Shown here: piece by piece, positions 1 to 5,216 of the stretch | How the letters are laid out: every line of letters starts with the position of its first letter | Numbering within the stretch: position 1 is the stretch's first letter | Origin: Myxococcota bacterium | GTDB taxonomy: Bacteria > Myxococcota > Polyangia > GCA-2747355 > JAKLHH01 | Direction of reading: 5' to 3' | Length of the DNA stretch: 11,053 bases | Assembly: GCA_022710245.1 (NCBI GenBank) | Contig: JAKLHH010000135.1 | Coordinates: 1 to 11,053 of the forward strand | Translations under genes and position numbers: made by a program | The notes under the pieces: generated by a model | The model's input: only the letters and a program-made list of their open reading frames with translations | Database searches by the model: none | What the model was told of the DNA's origin: nothing

Positions 1-1301
1 CCCAGGCACCCGCCTCCGCCTTCACTACGCGGTCGCCGGTGTCCCGTGAGCCACCGAAGCGGACAATTCCTCGCCATTGAATGTCAGGAGATCTGGAATC
101 ATAGGCCGTGGTGCCGCCAGCGACGAGCACGCTGCCGTCGGCGAGCGTCACCGCCTGCGCGTGTCCGCGGCCCTGCGCGAGCTTCGGCATCGGCTCCCAG
201 GAGTCGACGCCGGGGGTGAAGGCGACGGTCGCCTGATTGTCTCCCTGCTGGGGGTTACTCCCCACGATCACCAGCCGCCCGTCCTTGAACAGCGCGGCGA
301 CGTGCCCGGAGGGTATCTTCCCCATGTGGCTGAGCGGATAGCTCTTGCCGGTCGCGGGGTCATAGACGTCGTCCAGCGCGACGGCCGCGGTGCAGTAGGG
401 CCCGCAGTAGCCGCCGACGATGACCACCCTGCCGTCGAGGAGACGTGTCGCGGTGTGGCCGACCCTGGCGTGGGACATCTTCGTCGCGACCGGGGAGACC
501 GTGCCCGAGGTGAGGTCGACGAGCTCGAGCGTGTCGTCGTAGGTGAGACCGGTGGGGGTGCCCGCGAAGTCGGTCAGACCGCCGGCCAGCAGCACCTTGC
601 CCCCGACGAGGAGCGTGGCGCTGTGCAGCCGGCGCGGGGTCGTCATCGGCGCGCCCATCGTCTTCCAGTAGCCGAGCTTCCCGTCGTAGGTGAAGACCGT
701 CTTCGTCACCGCGTTGCCGTCGTGGCCGCCGCAGACGAGCACGCGCCCGTCGGGGAGCGCGACCGCCGCGTGCTCCGACCGCGTCTCCGGGAGGTCGAGC
801 GGACCGCCGGCGCTCCAGGCCGAGGCCGGCGGCTTGCCGGGGTCATAGAGCTCGCTGGAGGCGAGGTAGCTCGCGGCGCCGTCCCCACCGACCACCAGGA
901 CGCGTCCGTCGGCGAGGCGCGTCGCCGTGTGCATGGAGCGGCCGGTGGCGAGCTTGCCGGCGCTCTCCAGGGTGGCCGTCGCGACCTTGAAGCGCCAGGC
1001 CTCGGCGAGGTAACGCTCCGCCTCGGGCCGGTTCGCGTTGTGCCCGCCGACGATCAGCACGTCGCCGTCGGCGAGGAGCGTCATCGTGTGGTACTCGCCC
1101 GCGAAGCTCACCCCCGGCACGATCTCCCAGTGAGGGGGGGGTGGTGGGCTGGTCGACGCCCGCGTCGCGGCGCAGGTCCGGGCGCCCCTCGGCGACGCCG
1201 CCATCGCCGGCCAGGTCGACCAGCGGGCCGTCGACGGGTTGGGCGCGTTCGCTGCACGCGACCACGGATGCCGCCCCCAGCAGGCAGAGCCAGCGCGTCA
1301 T
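1..1301 (-). CDS. Kelch-repeat lipoprotein, 3' end outside window, frame broken at a C8 run
   Basis: The start at 1301 is an ATG preceded by a GGAGG ribosome-binding site. The first residues (MTRWLCLLGAASVVAC) are a lipoprotein signal with the probable lipidated Cys at residue 16. An Asp/Gly/Pro-rich linker follows to about residue 56. There the reading frame must shift by one base at a run of eight C (1134-1141) to continue into a frame that stays open to position 1. That frame holds seven kelch blades, each with the pattern H-T/S-A-T-x-L-x-D-G-x-V-L-V-x-G-G. They centre near 1075, 915, 745, 610, 440, 280 and 135. Without the shift the product would be about 152 residues and stop at 843. Kelch propellers bind proteins or sugars, and some are galactose-oxidase-like, but no catalytic copper site can be assigned here. 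Inference: a surface-anchored beta-propeller. The frame break is either a sequencing error, a real mutation or a switchable tract. Confidence 0.8.
1134..1141. repeat. G8 (C8 on the coding strand) homopolymer at a frame break
   Basis: Eight G in a row on the + strand sit exactly where the signal-peptide frame (ending Q-P-T-T-P-P) and the kelch frame (beginning H-W-E-I-V-P-G) of the kelch gene meet. Removing one base, or adding two, joins the frames. Homopolymers of this length are prone to slippage in replication, transcription and sequencing. Confidence 0.85.
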
Positions 1302-1323
1302 TCGTGCCTCCGTCCGTCCAGCT

Positions 1324-1342
1324 TGGCGGAGTCGCTCCGCCA
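1324..1342. promoter_or_regulatory. 8-bp perfect hairpin in a divergent promoter region
   Basis: TGGCGGAG and CTCCGCCA form a perfect 8-bp inverted repeat around a TCG loop. It lies 22 bases upstream of the kelch lipoprotein start and about 100 bases upstream of the divergent small lipoprotein. It could be an operator or a leader hairpin of the kelch transcript. There is no T run on either side, so a classical terminator is unlikely. No convincing -10/-35 pair was found in 1302-1445. Confidence 0.35.
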
Positions 1343-1445
1343 GTGTCAACGCTGCAGCGCGTGCAGCGCGCAACGCTTCAACGTGGCCCCCACCGCCGCG
1401 GCTGGTGTAGGCTCGGGCTCCATCCTGCTCCAAGGAGAGGGTTCG

Positions 1446-1832
1446 ATGAGACCGCACACTCGCCTGCTAGTCGTCCTCGCGTCCCTGGCGCTGCTCGCGC
1501 TGCTCGCCGCCGCCTGCGACCGCGGGCTCCCGGCGCCCTGGCGCGACCTGCGCTTCCCCCTCACCAACGCCGAGGTCATGCCCGGCGCCGACGAGAAGGG
1601 CTTCACCGTCACCTACCGCAGCGGGGGTGGGCACGAGGACCTCCTGCGCGAGTACCAGAGCGCGCTCGGGCGCGGCGGGTACACCATGGACCGCGAGTGC
1701 ACGACCCACGACCCGACCAACAAGAACTTCTGCGTGATCCTGAAGAAGGGCGAGAAGGGCCCCGAGAAGGTCATGCTCACCATCTCGGGAGAGCGCCCGG
1801 TCCAGGTCAAGGTGCAGACCCGCGTCGACTGA
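1446..1832 (+). CDS. Small putative lipoprotein, 128 aa, function unknown
   Basis: The start at 1446 is chosen because AAGGAG (1432-1437) lies 8 bases upstream and a signal peptide begins directly (MRPHTRLLVVLASLALLALL, then AAAC). The likely lipid-attached Cys is residue 24. The lipobox is atypical, with Ala rather than Leu/Val at -3, so an ordinary signal peptide is also possible. The mature part is about 104 residues, charged and soluble. It contains GFTVTYRSGGGHEDLLREYQ, which suggests a small alpha/beta fold, and two further Cys (in REC and NFC) that could form a disulfide. The protein ends in a beta-like stretch rich in Val and Lys. No family was recognised. It is divergent from the kelch lipoprotein and convergent with the lectin-like lipoprotein, so it probably forms its own transcription unit, ended by the hairpin that overlaps its stop codon. 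Confidence 0.8.
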   Translation: MRPHTRLLVVLASLALLALLAAACDRGLPAPWRDLRFPLTNAEVMPGADEKGFTVTYRSGGGHEDLLREYQSALGRGGYTMDRECTTHDPTNKNFCVILKKGEKGPEKVMLTISGERPVQVKVQTRVD

Positions 1833-1881
1833 AGTTGCCCTTCATCGCGGAGCGTCCGCAGGACGCGAGCAGGGCAACTTC
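1831..1881. terminator. Compound hairpin between convergent genes, possible bidirectional terminator
   Basis: GAAGTTGCCCT (1831-1841) and AGGGCAACTTC (1871-1881) are an 11-bp perfect inverted repeat. The enclosed loop carries a second stem, GCGTCC (1852-1857) with GGACGC (1861-1866). The left arm overlaps the TGA of the small lipoprotein, and the structure lies 24 bases beyond the stop of the opposing lectin-like gene. The outer arm ends give a short AAG/CTT edge but no true U tract, so intrinsic termination is plausible rather than certain. mRNA 3'-end stabilisation is an alternative. Confidence 0.6.
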
Positions 1882-1899
1882 GGCGCGGCTGGCCCGCGG

Positions 1900-1915
1900 G
1901 CCTGCTAGGGCAGGC
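1900..1915. terminator. Small hairpin spanning the stop codon of the lectin-like gene
   Basis: GCCTGC and GCAGGC form a 6-bp stem around TAGG, which includes bases of the stop codon (1905-1907) of the lectin-like gene. It abuts the GC palindrome GGCCCGCGGGCC (1891-1902). Together with the larger hairpin at 1831-1881 it makes the convergent junction very structured. A role in transcription end formation is inferred only. Confidence 0.3.
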
Positions 1916-2567
1916 GCTCGCAGATGATGGTGTCGCGCCCGTAGGAGCAGGGTGCGTCGTTCCACCTGCCAGGGAGCCCCTTCGCTGCCAGAGCGGGCCC
2001 CCAGATCACCCCGCAGTCCTCACCCCCGTCGCTGTTGCTGGGCTCGCCCGGCGCCCAGTCCGAGTAGCTGAACGGCTCGCCGCTCTCCCAGGCGAAGTCG
2101 TGCTTGCCCGGCCCCACCCGCCGGAGGCCGATCCAGGCGGCCTGGGAGCTCGGCGCCGCCTGCGTGAGCAGGCCGAAGACGAAGGATTGCTCGGCGGCGC
2201 TGGTGATGGAGACCGGCGCGCCTCCCTCGGTGATGCAGAGCTGGCGCGCGCTGGCGTAGGGCTGAGTCACGCCTGGCTGCGCGGTCACCTGCTGCAGCAC
2301 CCGGTAGCAGTGCCCGTCATGGACGGTCTCACCGACGTTGCAGGTCAGCCCCGCCTCGTCGCTGGCGGGCAGGTCCGGCCGCTGCGGCTCACGCCCCTGG
2401 TCGAGCGCGTAGCGCCCGTCGGGGACGGCGGGCTCTGCACCAGCGTCCCGGCCAGGGGAGACGCGATCCACCTGGGATCGATCCGGTCCCCCTGGGGTGT
2501 AGTCAGGGTTCGTGACCAGGCAGCCGGTGAGCAACGCACCGGCACAGATGAAACCCAAGACCCTCAT
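1905..2567 (-). CDS. C-type lectin-like domain lipoprotein, 220 aa
   Basis: Residues 1-16 (MRVLGFICAGALLTGC) are a classic lipoprotein signal with lipobox LTGC and lipidated Cys16. Residues 17-75 form a Pro/Asp/Arg-rich, probably disordered linker (GRDAGAEPAVPDG). A C-type lectin-like domain spans about 76-219. It has the expected cysteine pattern (C76, C87, C111, C185, C207, C216), the conserved core WIGLRR (145-150), the FAW..GEPFSYSDW loop, and W202-N203-D204, the calcium-binding WND motif. The EPN position that favours mannose-type sugars reads E175-P176-S177, followed by an acidic SDGGED stretch. Family knowledge: such domains bind sugars or proteins, often with calcium. Inference: outer-membrane-anchored and periplasmic or surface-exposed, binding a glycan or host or prey ligand. 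There is no clear ribosome-binding site before the ATG at 2567; upstream is GGTGCTGGTGTCGC. Confidence 0.88.
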   Translation of the reverse strand: MRVLGFICAGALLTGCLVTNPDYTPGGPDRSQVDRVSPGRDAGAEPAVPDGRYALDQGREPQRPDLPASDEAGLTCNVGETVHDGHCYRVLQQVTAQPGVTQPYASARQLCITEGGAPVSITSAAEQSFVFGLLTQAAPSSQAAWIGLRRVGPGKHDFAWESGEPFSYSDWAPGEPSNSDGGEDCGVIWGPALAAKGLPGRWNDAPCSYGRDTIICERLP

Positions 2568-2599
2568 GCGACACCAGCACCACGCAAATCATCGAGCAG

Positions 2600-2626
2600 T
2601 CAGCCCCTGGCTGGAGCCAGGGCTGA
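2600..2626. promoter_or_regulatory. GC-rich hairpin in a divergent intergenic region
   Basis: An 11-bp stem with one bulged C surrounds the tetraloop TGGA: CTGGC (2607-2611) pairs with GCCAG (2616-2620), extended outward by TCAGCC and GGCTGA. It lies 33 bases upstream of the lectin-like lipoprotein start, so it would sit in that gene's leader or promoter. No T run follows on either strand. The 265-base gap 2568-2832 holds no supportable gene. Confidence 0.35.
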
Positions 2627-2660
2627 GCAAGCAAGATGCCACCGCGCACACCATCCTACA

Positions 2661-2682
2661 GGGTTGCAACAATTGCAATCCC
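2661..2682. promoter_or_regulatory. TTGCAA palindrome pair, candidate operator
   Basis: TTGCAACAATTGCAA (2664-2678) consists of two copies of the palindrome TTGCAA separated by CAA. It is flanked by GGG and TCCC, so the whole is an inverted repeat with a single unpaired base. It is much more AT-rich than its surroundings. A second short palindrome, CTCACCGTGAG (2684-2694), follows at once. Both lie between the divergent lectin-like and CoA-binding genes, where a repressor or activator dimer could act. The regulator is unknown. Confidence 0.4.
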
Positions 2683-2820
2683 GCTCACCGTGAGAACGCG
2701 ATCCAGCTCTCAGAATCGAACAGAAAACATCCCGGCTGGCCCGGCGACCTGCCTTCCCGCGAGCCTCTCCCGCGGACGACGAGCCTCCAGTCGGCCCTCG
2801 CCGGAAGGTGATGCACCCGT

Positions 2821-2826
2821 TATATT
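2821..2826 (+). promoter_or_regulatory. Candidate -10 box for a possibly leaderless transcript
   Basis: TATATT is one of the few AT-rich hexamers in the region. It ends 6 bases before the ATG at 2833, so transcription would begin at or very near the start codon. No ribosome-binding site is correctly spaced; the nearest purine tract, GGAAGG, is over 20 bases away. No good -35 element was found. Confidence 0.4.
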
Positions 2827-2832
2827 CGTCGC

Positions 2833-3327
2833 ATGGAGAGCACTCCCAGCAGCCCGCCCGCCGCGCCGGGCCAGAGCCTGGTTCCGGCTGGCATCCCGGC
2901 GCTGAAGGCGGCCTTCGTCGCCGAGAAGAGCTTCGCGCTGGTCGGCATCTCGGCCACCCGCGGCTTCGCCAACCTCGCCTTCGTCGAGCTCCGCAAGCGC
3001 GGCTATCGCGTCTTCCCGGTCGGTCGCGGCGCTGACACGGTCGCCGGGGAGCGCTGCTACCGCAGCCTCGCGGAGCTCCCCGAGCCGGTCGGCGGCGTCA
3101 TCATCGTGGTGCGGCCGGCGGAGGTCCCCCCGATCCTGGAGGAGTGCGCCCGCCTGGGGATCCGCCGCGTCTGGCTGCAGCAGGGCTCGCAGTCAGAGGA
3201 GGCCCTCAAGCTCGCCGAGGAGAAGGGTCTCGCCGTGGTGCAGCGAGCCTGCATCCTGATGTACACCAGCCCGACCGGCTTTCACGCCTTCCACGCGTGG
3301 CTCTGGAAGATCTTCGGCAAGCTCTGA
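2833..3327 (+). CDS. CoA-binding domain protein (YccU/COG1832-like), 164 aa
   Basis: The N-terminal 20 residues are Pro/Ser-rich. A Rossmann-type CoA-binding domain of the succinyl-CoA-synthetase type follows, about residues 30-142. It begins with the first strand and glycine turn (FALVGISATRGFANLAF), then GYRVFPVGRG, the strand GGVIIVVRP, and V-W-L-Q-Q-G-S (113-119). It ends at the family's conserved Cys (C140) in VVQRACILM. The C-terminal tail GFHAFHAWLWKIFGKL is aromatic and basic, as in many short members of this family. The function in the family is poorly defined; members bind CoA or a related nucleotide. The start at 2833 keeps the whole domain and follows a TATATT box with no ribosome-binding site. 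It is the first of three genes in the same direction (NUDIX, MsrA), with a 105-base gap to the next. Confidence 0.85.
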   Translation: MESTPSSPPAAPGQSLVPAGIPALKAAFVAEKSFALVGISATRGFANLAFVELRKRGYRVFPVGRGADTVAGERCYRSLAELPEPVGGVIIVVRPAEVPPILEECARLGIRRVWLQQGSQSEEALKLAEEKGLAVVQRACILMYTSPTGFHAFHAWLWKIFGKL

Positions 3328-3432
3328 GCGCGCTGACAGCGGCTCCTCGAGCAGCGGGTCCAGCCGAGAGCCACGATCCTCGCGGGCCGCGACTCGATCC
3401 TGCCATGATATGCTCGGCGGCCAGGAGGCAGC

Positions 3433-3909
3433 ATGGCCACCACCGCACGCAAGAAGGTGAGCGCCGGACTGCTGATGTACCGGAGGCGCGCGGGGACGCT
3501 CGAGGTGTTCCTCGCGCACCCGGGAGGACCCTTCTTCCGGCACAAGGACGAGGGGGCCTGGAGCATCCCCAAGGGCGAGCTCGAGGAAGGCGAGCGGCCG
3601 CTCGCCGCCGCCCAGCGCGAGTTCCAGGAGGAGATCGGCTTCGCGCCCGCCGGCGAGCTGATCCCCCTCGGTGAGGTCAAGCAGAAGGGGGGCAAGATCG
3701 TCCACGCCTGGGCGTTCGAGGCCGACCGTGAGGTGGGGACGATCGCGTGCAACACCTTCACCCTCGAGTGGCCTCCCGGCTCGGGCAACCTGCAGGAGTT
3801 CCCCGAGCTCGACCGCGCGGAGTTCTTCGACCTCCCCACCGCGCGGCGGAAGATCAACGCCGCCCAGGCTGCCTTCCTCGACCACCTGCTCGCCCGCCTC
3901 GGCCTGTAG
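3433..3909 (+). CDS. NUDIX hydrolase (COG4119-like), 158 aa
   Basis: AGGAGG (3422-3427) lies 5 bases before the ATG. The complete Nudix box G-x5-E-x7-R-E-U-x-E-E-x-G-U runs from G48 to F70. It contains R62, E63, E66 and E67, which in the family bind the metal and cleave a nucleoside diphosphate linked to a group X. Upstream, SAGLLMYRRRAGTLEVFLAH and GAWSIPKGE match the pattern I recall for the COG4119 group of predicted NTP pyrophosphohydrolases. The length is normal for a single-domain Nudix enzyme. The C-terminal part (about 105-158) includes a Pro/Glu loop, EFPELDRAEFFDL, typical of this subgroup. The substrate cannot be told from sequence. It is cytosolic, with no signal peptide. It lies 105 bases after the CoA-binding gene and 89 bases before msrA, so co-transcription is possible. 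Confidence 0.92.
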   Translation: MATTARKKVSAGLLMYRRRAGTLEVFLAHPGGPFFRHKDEGAWSIPKGELEEGERPLAAAQREFQEEIGFAPAGELIPLGEVKQKGGKIVHAWAFEADREVGTIACNTFTLEWPPGSGNLQEFPELDRAEFFDLPTARRKINAAQAAFLDHLLARLGL

Positions 3910-3968
3910 CAGCGTCGGACGAGCGCGCTCGCAGCGGTCCCCGCACGTGCACGCCCCCTCGAGGCAGG

Positions 3969-3984
3969 CCAGACTGAGGTCTGG
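3969..3984 (+). promoter_or_regulatory. Hairpin just upstream of the msrA ribosome-binding site
   Basis: CCAGACTGAGGTCTGG is a perfect 6-bp stem with a TGAG loop, extendable by two G-C pairs past a bulged A. It ends about 4 bases before the GAGGAG ribosome-binding site (3989-3994) of msrA. It could affect translation start or mark a processing site. There is no T run. Confidence 0.3.
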
Positions 3985-3998
3985 ACCCGAGGAGACGG

Positions 3999-4685
3999 AT
4001 GCCCAGGCTGCGCAGGCTCCGGAGCGGCGCCCCGCACGTCGAGCGGCGGCGGGCAGCTGCCGCGACCAGGATCGGCGTGCTGGCGGTGGCGGCAGTCTCC
4101 GTCGTCGCGCTGGCGGCGCTCGCGCTGCGCCCGGCGCCGCGCGCGCCGGCACCAGGCTCCTCGGTGCCCGCCACCAGGAGGACGATGATGCAGACCGAGC
4201 ACAGCGCCGTGGCCACCCTGGCCGGCGGCTGCTTCTGGGGAGTGCAGGAGCTCTTCCGGCAGCTCCCGGGCGTGATCGAGACGACCGTCGGCTACACGGG
4301 CGGGACGCTCGACCAGCCGAGCTACGAGCAGGTGAAGCGCGGGACCAGCGGGCACGCCGAGGCGATCCGGATCGTCTTCGACCCGGCGCGGGTCAGCTAC
4401 GCTGACCTGCTCGCCTACTTCTTCCGGCTGCACGACCCGACCACGCCGAACCGCCAGGGCGGAGACCGCGGCACCCAGTACCGCTCCGCGATCTTCTATC
4501 ACGACGACGAGCAGCGCCGGATCGCCGAGGAGGTGAAGGCGCGCGTCCAGGCCTCGGGCAAGTGGCGCGGCACGATCGTCACCGAGCTCGTCCCGGCCTC
4601 GACGTTCTACCCGGCCGAGGAGTACCACCAGGACTACCTGCAGAAGAACCCGGGCGGCTACACCTGCCACTACCTGCGCGACTGA
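3999..4685 (+). CDS. msrA: Peptide methionine-S-sulfoxide reductase with N-terminal membrane segment
   Basis: The MsrA domain covers about residues 69-227. The catalytic Cys78 is in G77-C-F-W-G81. The GHAE motif (118-121) supplies the conserved Glu. Further family signatures are [19 protein letters not shown] (145-163) and YHQDYL (209-214). C223 near the C terminus may be the resolving Cys. The enzyme reduces the S-epimer of methionine sulfoxide in proteins. The upstream start (3999, GAGGAG 4 bases before) adds 62 residues: an Arg-rich stretch (2-24), a hydrophobic segment (about 25-43) and an Ala/Pro linker. These would act as a signal anchor or signal peptide and place the enzyme in the periplasm. 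A second perfect AGGAGG (4176-4181) stands before two in-frame ATGs (4185, 4188) that would give a standard cytosolic MsrA of about 165 residues. Both forms may be made. It is last of the CoA-binding/NUDIX/MsrA group. Confidence 0.93.
   Translation: MPRLRRLRSGAPHVERRRAAAATRIGVLAVAAVSVVALAALALRPAPRAPAPGSSVPATRRTMMQTEHSAVATLAGGCFWGVQELFRQLPGVIETTVGYTGGTLDQPSYEQVKRGTSGHAEAIRIVFDPARVSYADLLAYFFRLHDPTTPNRQGGDRGTQYRSAIFYHDDEQRRIAEEVKARVQASGKWRGTIVTELVPASTFYPAEEYHQDYLQKNPGGYTCHYLRD
4176..4190 (+). promoter_or_regulatory. Internal ribosome-binding site and alternative msrA start
   Basis: AGGAGG (4176-4181) is followed by ATG at 4185 (3-base gap) and by ATG at 4188 (6-base gap, near ideal). Both are in frame with the MsrA domain and fall just after the membrane segment and its linker. 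This is a stronger ribosome-binding site than the GAGGAG of the long form. Confidence 0.6.
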
Positions 4686-4702
4686 CGCTGCCGCGCGGCG
4701 TC
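4684..4702. terminator. GC-rich hairpin at the msrA stop, convergent junction
   Basis: GACGC (4684-4688) and GCGTC (4698-4702) are inverted around TGCCGCGCG, which itself contains a CCGCGCGG palindrome. The left arm overlaps the msrA stop codon, and the 30-base gap to the opposing ORF stop (4716) holds nothing else. There is no U tract, so termination is a guess from position. Confidence 0.3.
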
Positions 4703-4715
4703 GCGCTCGGGGCTG

Positions 4716-4952
4716 TCAGGGGGTCTGGAAGCGGAACGCGAGCGCGTCGTGCATCGCCTGCGCGAGCTGCTTGTAGCCGCTGGGGTTGGGGTGCACGGCG
4801 CAGCTGGGGTCGAAGCCCTGCACCGGATCGATGCCGAGGTGGATCGGCACCAGGCGGCTGGCGTAGCGGACGATCATCCGCTGCACCAGGCGGTGGTGCA
4901 CCTGGATCCATCGCCAGCGAGGGATGGAGGCGCCGTAGTCGTGTCCGCTCAT
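4716..4952 (-). pseudogene. C-terminal SGNH/GDSL hydrolase-like fragment, 78 codons
   Basis: The ORF reads like the last part of an SGNH/GDSL hydrolase. It has an early N/GHDYG-like segment (GHDYG, 3-7), a hydrophobic strand (RLVPIHLG) and the block V-like HPNPSGY (54-60) with the family's catalytic His, followed by a helix (KQLAQAMHDAL). Block V normally has Asp three residues before the His; here that position is Cys51. The N-terminal blocks with the nucleophilic GDS serine are absent. The upstream sequence on this strand (4953-5216) shows no trace of them in any frame, and a TAG lies in frame just before the ATG. Yet GGGAGG sits about 6 bases before the ATG, a proper ribosome-binding site, so it could be expressed. 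Most likely a remnant of a larger esterase/lipase-type gene; a small real protein cannot be excluded. Confidence 0.45.
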
Positions 4953-5004
4953 CCGCTACCTCCCTCGGGTCTCGGTCCAGCATCCACGGAGGCTGTGAAG
5001 AGGC

Positions 5005-5040
5005 GTTGCACAGCGCCAGCGTGCAGCATGGTTGCACAGC
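5005..5040. repeat. Pair of 10-bp direct repeats GTTGCACAGC
   Basis: GTTGCACAGC occurs at 5005-5014 and again at 5031-5040, 26 bp apart. The first copy is also the right arm of an inverted repeat, GCTGTG (4992-4997) with CACAGC (5009-5014). It lies in the 264-base gap (4953-5216) between two divergent ORFs; this gap holds no supportable gene. The spacing suits binding of a regulator on one face of the DNA, but the regulator is unknown. Confidence 0.35.
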
Positions 5041-5062
5041 AGAGGGTCGCGGCGCGGCAGGA

Positions 5063-5083
5063 GTGAGAGACGATCGTTCTCAC
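5063..5083. promoter_or_regulatory. Near-perfect palindrome upstream of the beta-helix gene
   Basis: GTGAGA (5063-5068) and TCTCAC (5078-5083) flank the palindrome ACGATCGT (5070-5077), with a single unpaired G at 5069. The absence of a loop suggests a protein-binding operator more than an RNA hairpin. It is 134 bases upstream of the start at 5217. Confidence 0.4.
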
Positions 5084-5109
5084 CGAGGAGCGGCGCCCAC
5101 CCCGGAGCG

Positions 5110-5127
5110 CCCCGCGGAGCGGCGGGG
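5110..5127. other. GC hairpin in the leader or promoter of the beta-helix gene
   Basis: CCCCGC and GCGGGG form a 6-bp stem around GGAGCG. It is followed by no T run. It may be a leader structure or chance in such GC-rich DNA. Confidence 0.2.
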
Positions 5128-5216
5128 TCGGTCGCTCAACCTGCCGTGACGGCGAGAGGTCGCCGCGGGCACACCCCTTGCTGTTCTGCGTCTCCAACCA
5201 ACAAGGAGCGCTGCCG

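Noticed and set aside
77..1927. A 616-codon open frame on the + strand
   Set aside because: It runs antisense to the kelch gene and across the small lipoprotein; its Arg/Gly/Ala-rich translation has no domain, while the other frames show clear kelch and signal-peptide patterns.
3409..3414. TATGCT as a -10 box for the NUDIX gene
   Set aside because: Only 4 of 6 consensus bases and no -35; a normal AGGAGG site suffices and co-transcription with the upstream gene is equally likely.
3193..4670. Long - strand frames (319 and 462 codons) opposite the NUDIX and msrA genes
   Set aside because: The + strand carries complete catalytic motifs of both enzymes; the - strand frames are composition artefacts.
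4949..5197. An 82-codon - strand ORF whose stop overlaps the SGNH-fragment start (ATGA)
   Set aside because: The overlap looks like translational coupling, but the sequence is low in hydrophobic core and has no recognisable pattern; it lies in a repeat-rich promoter region.
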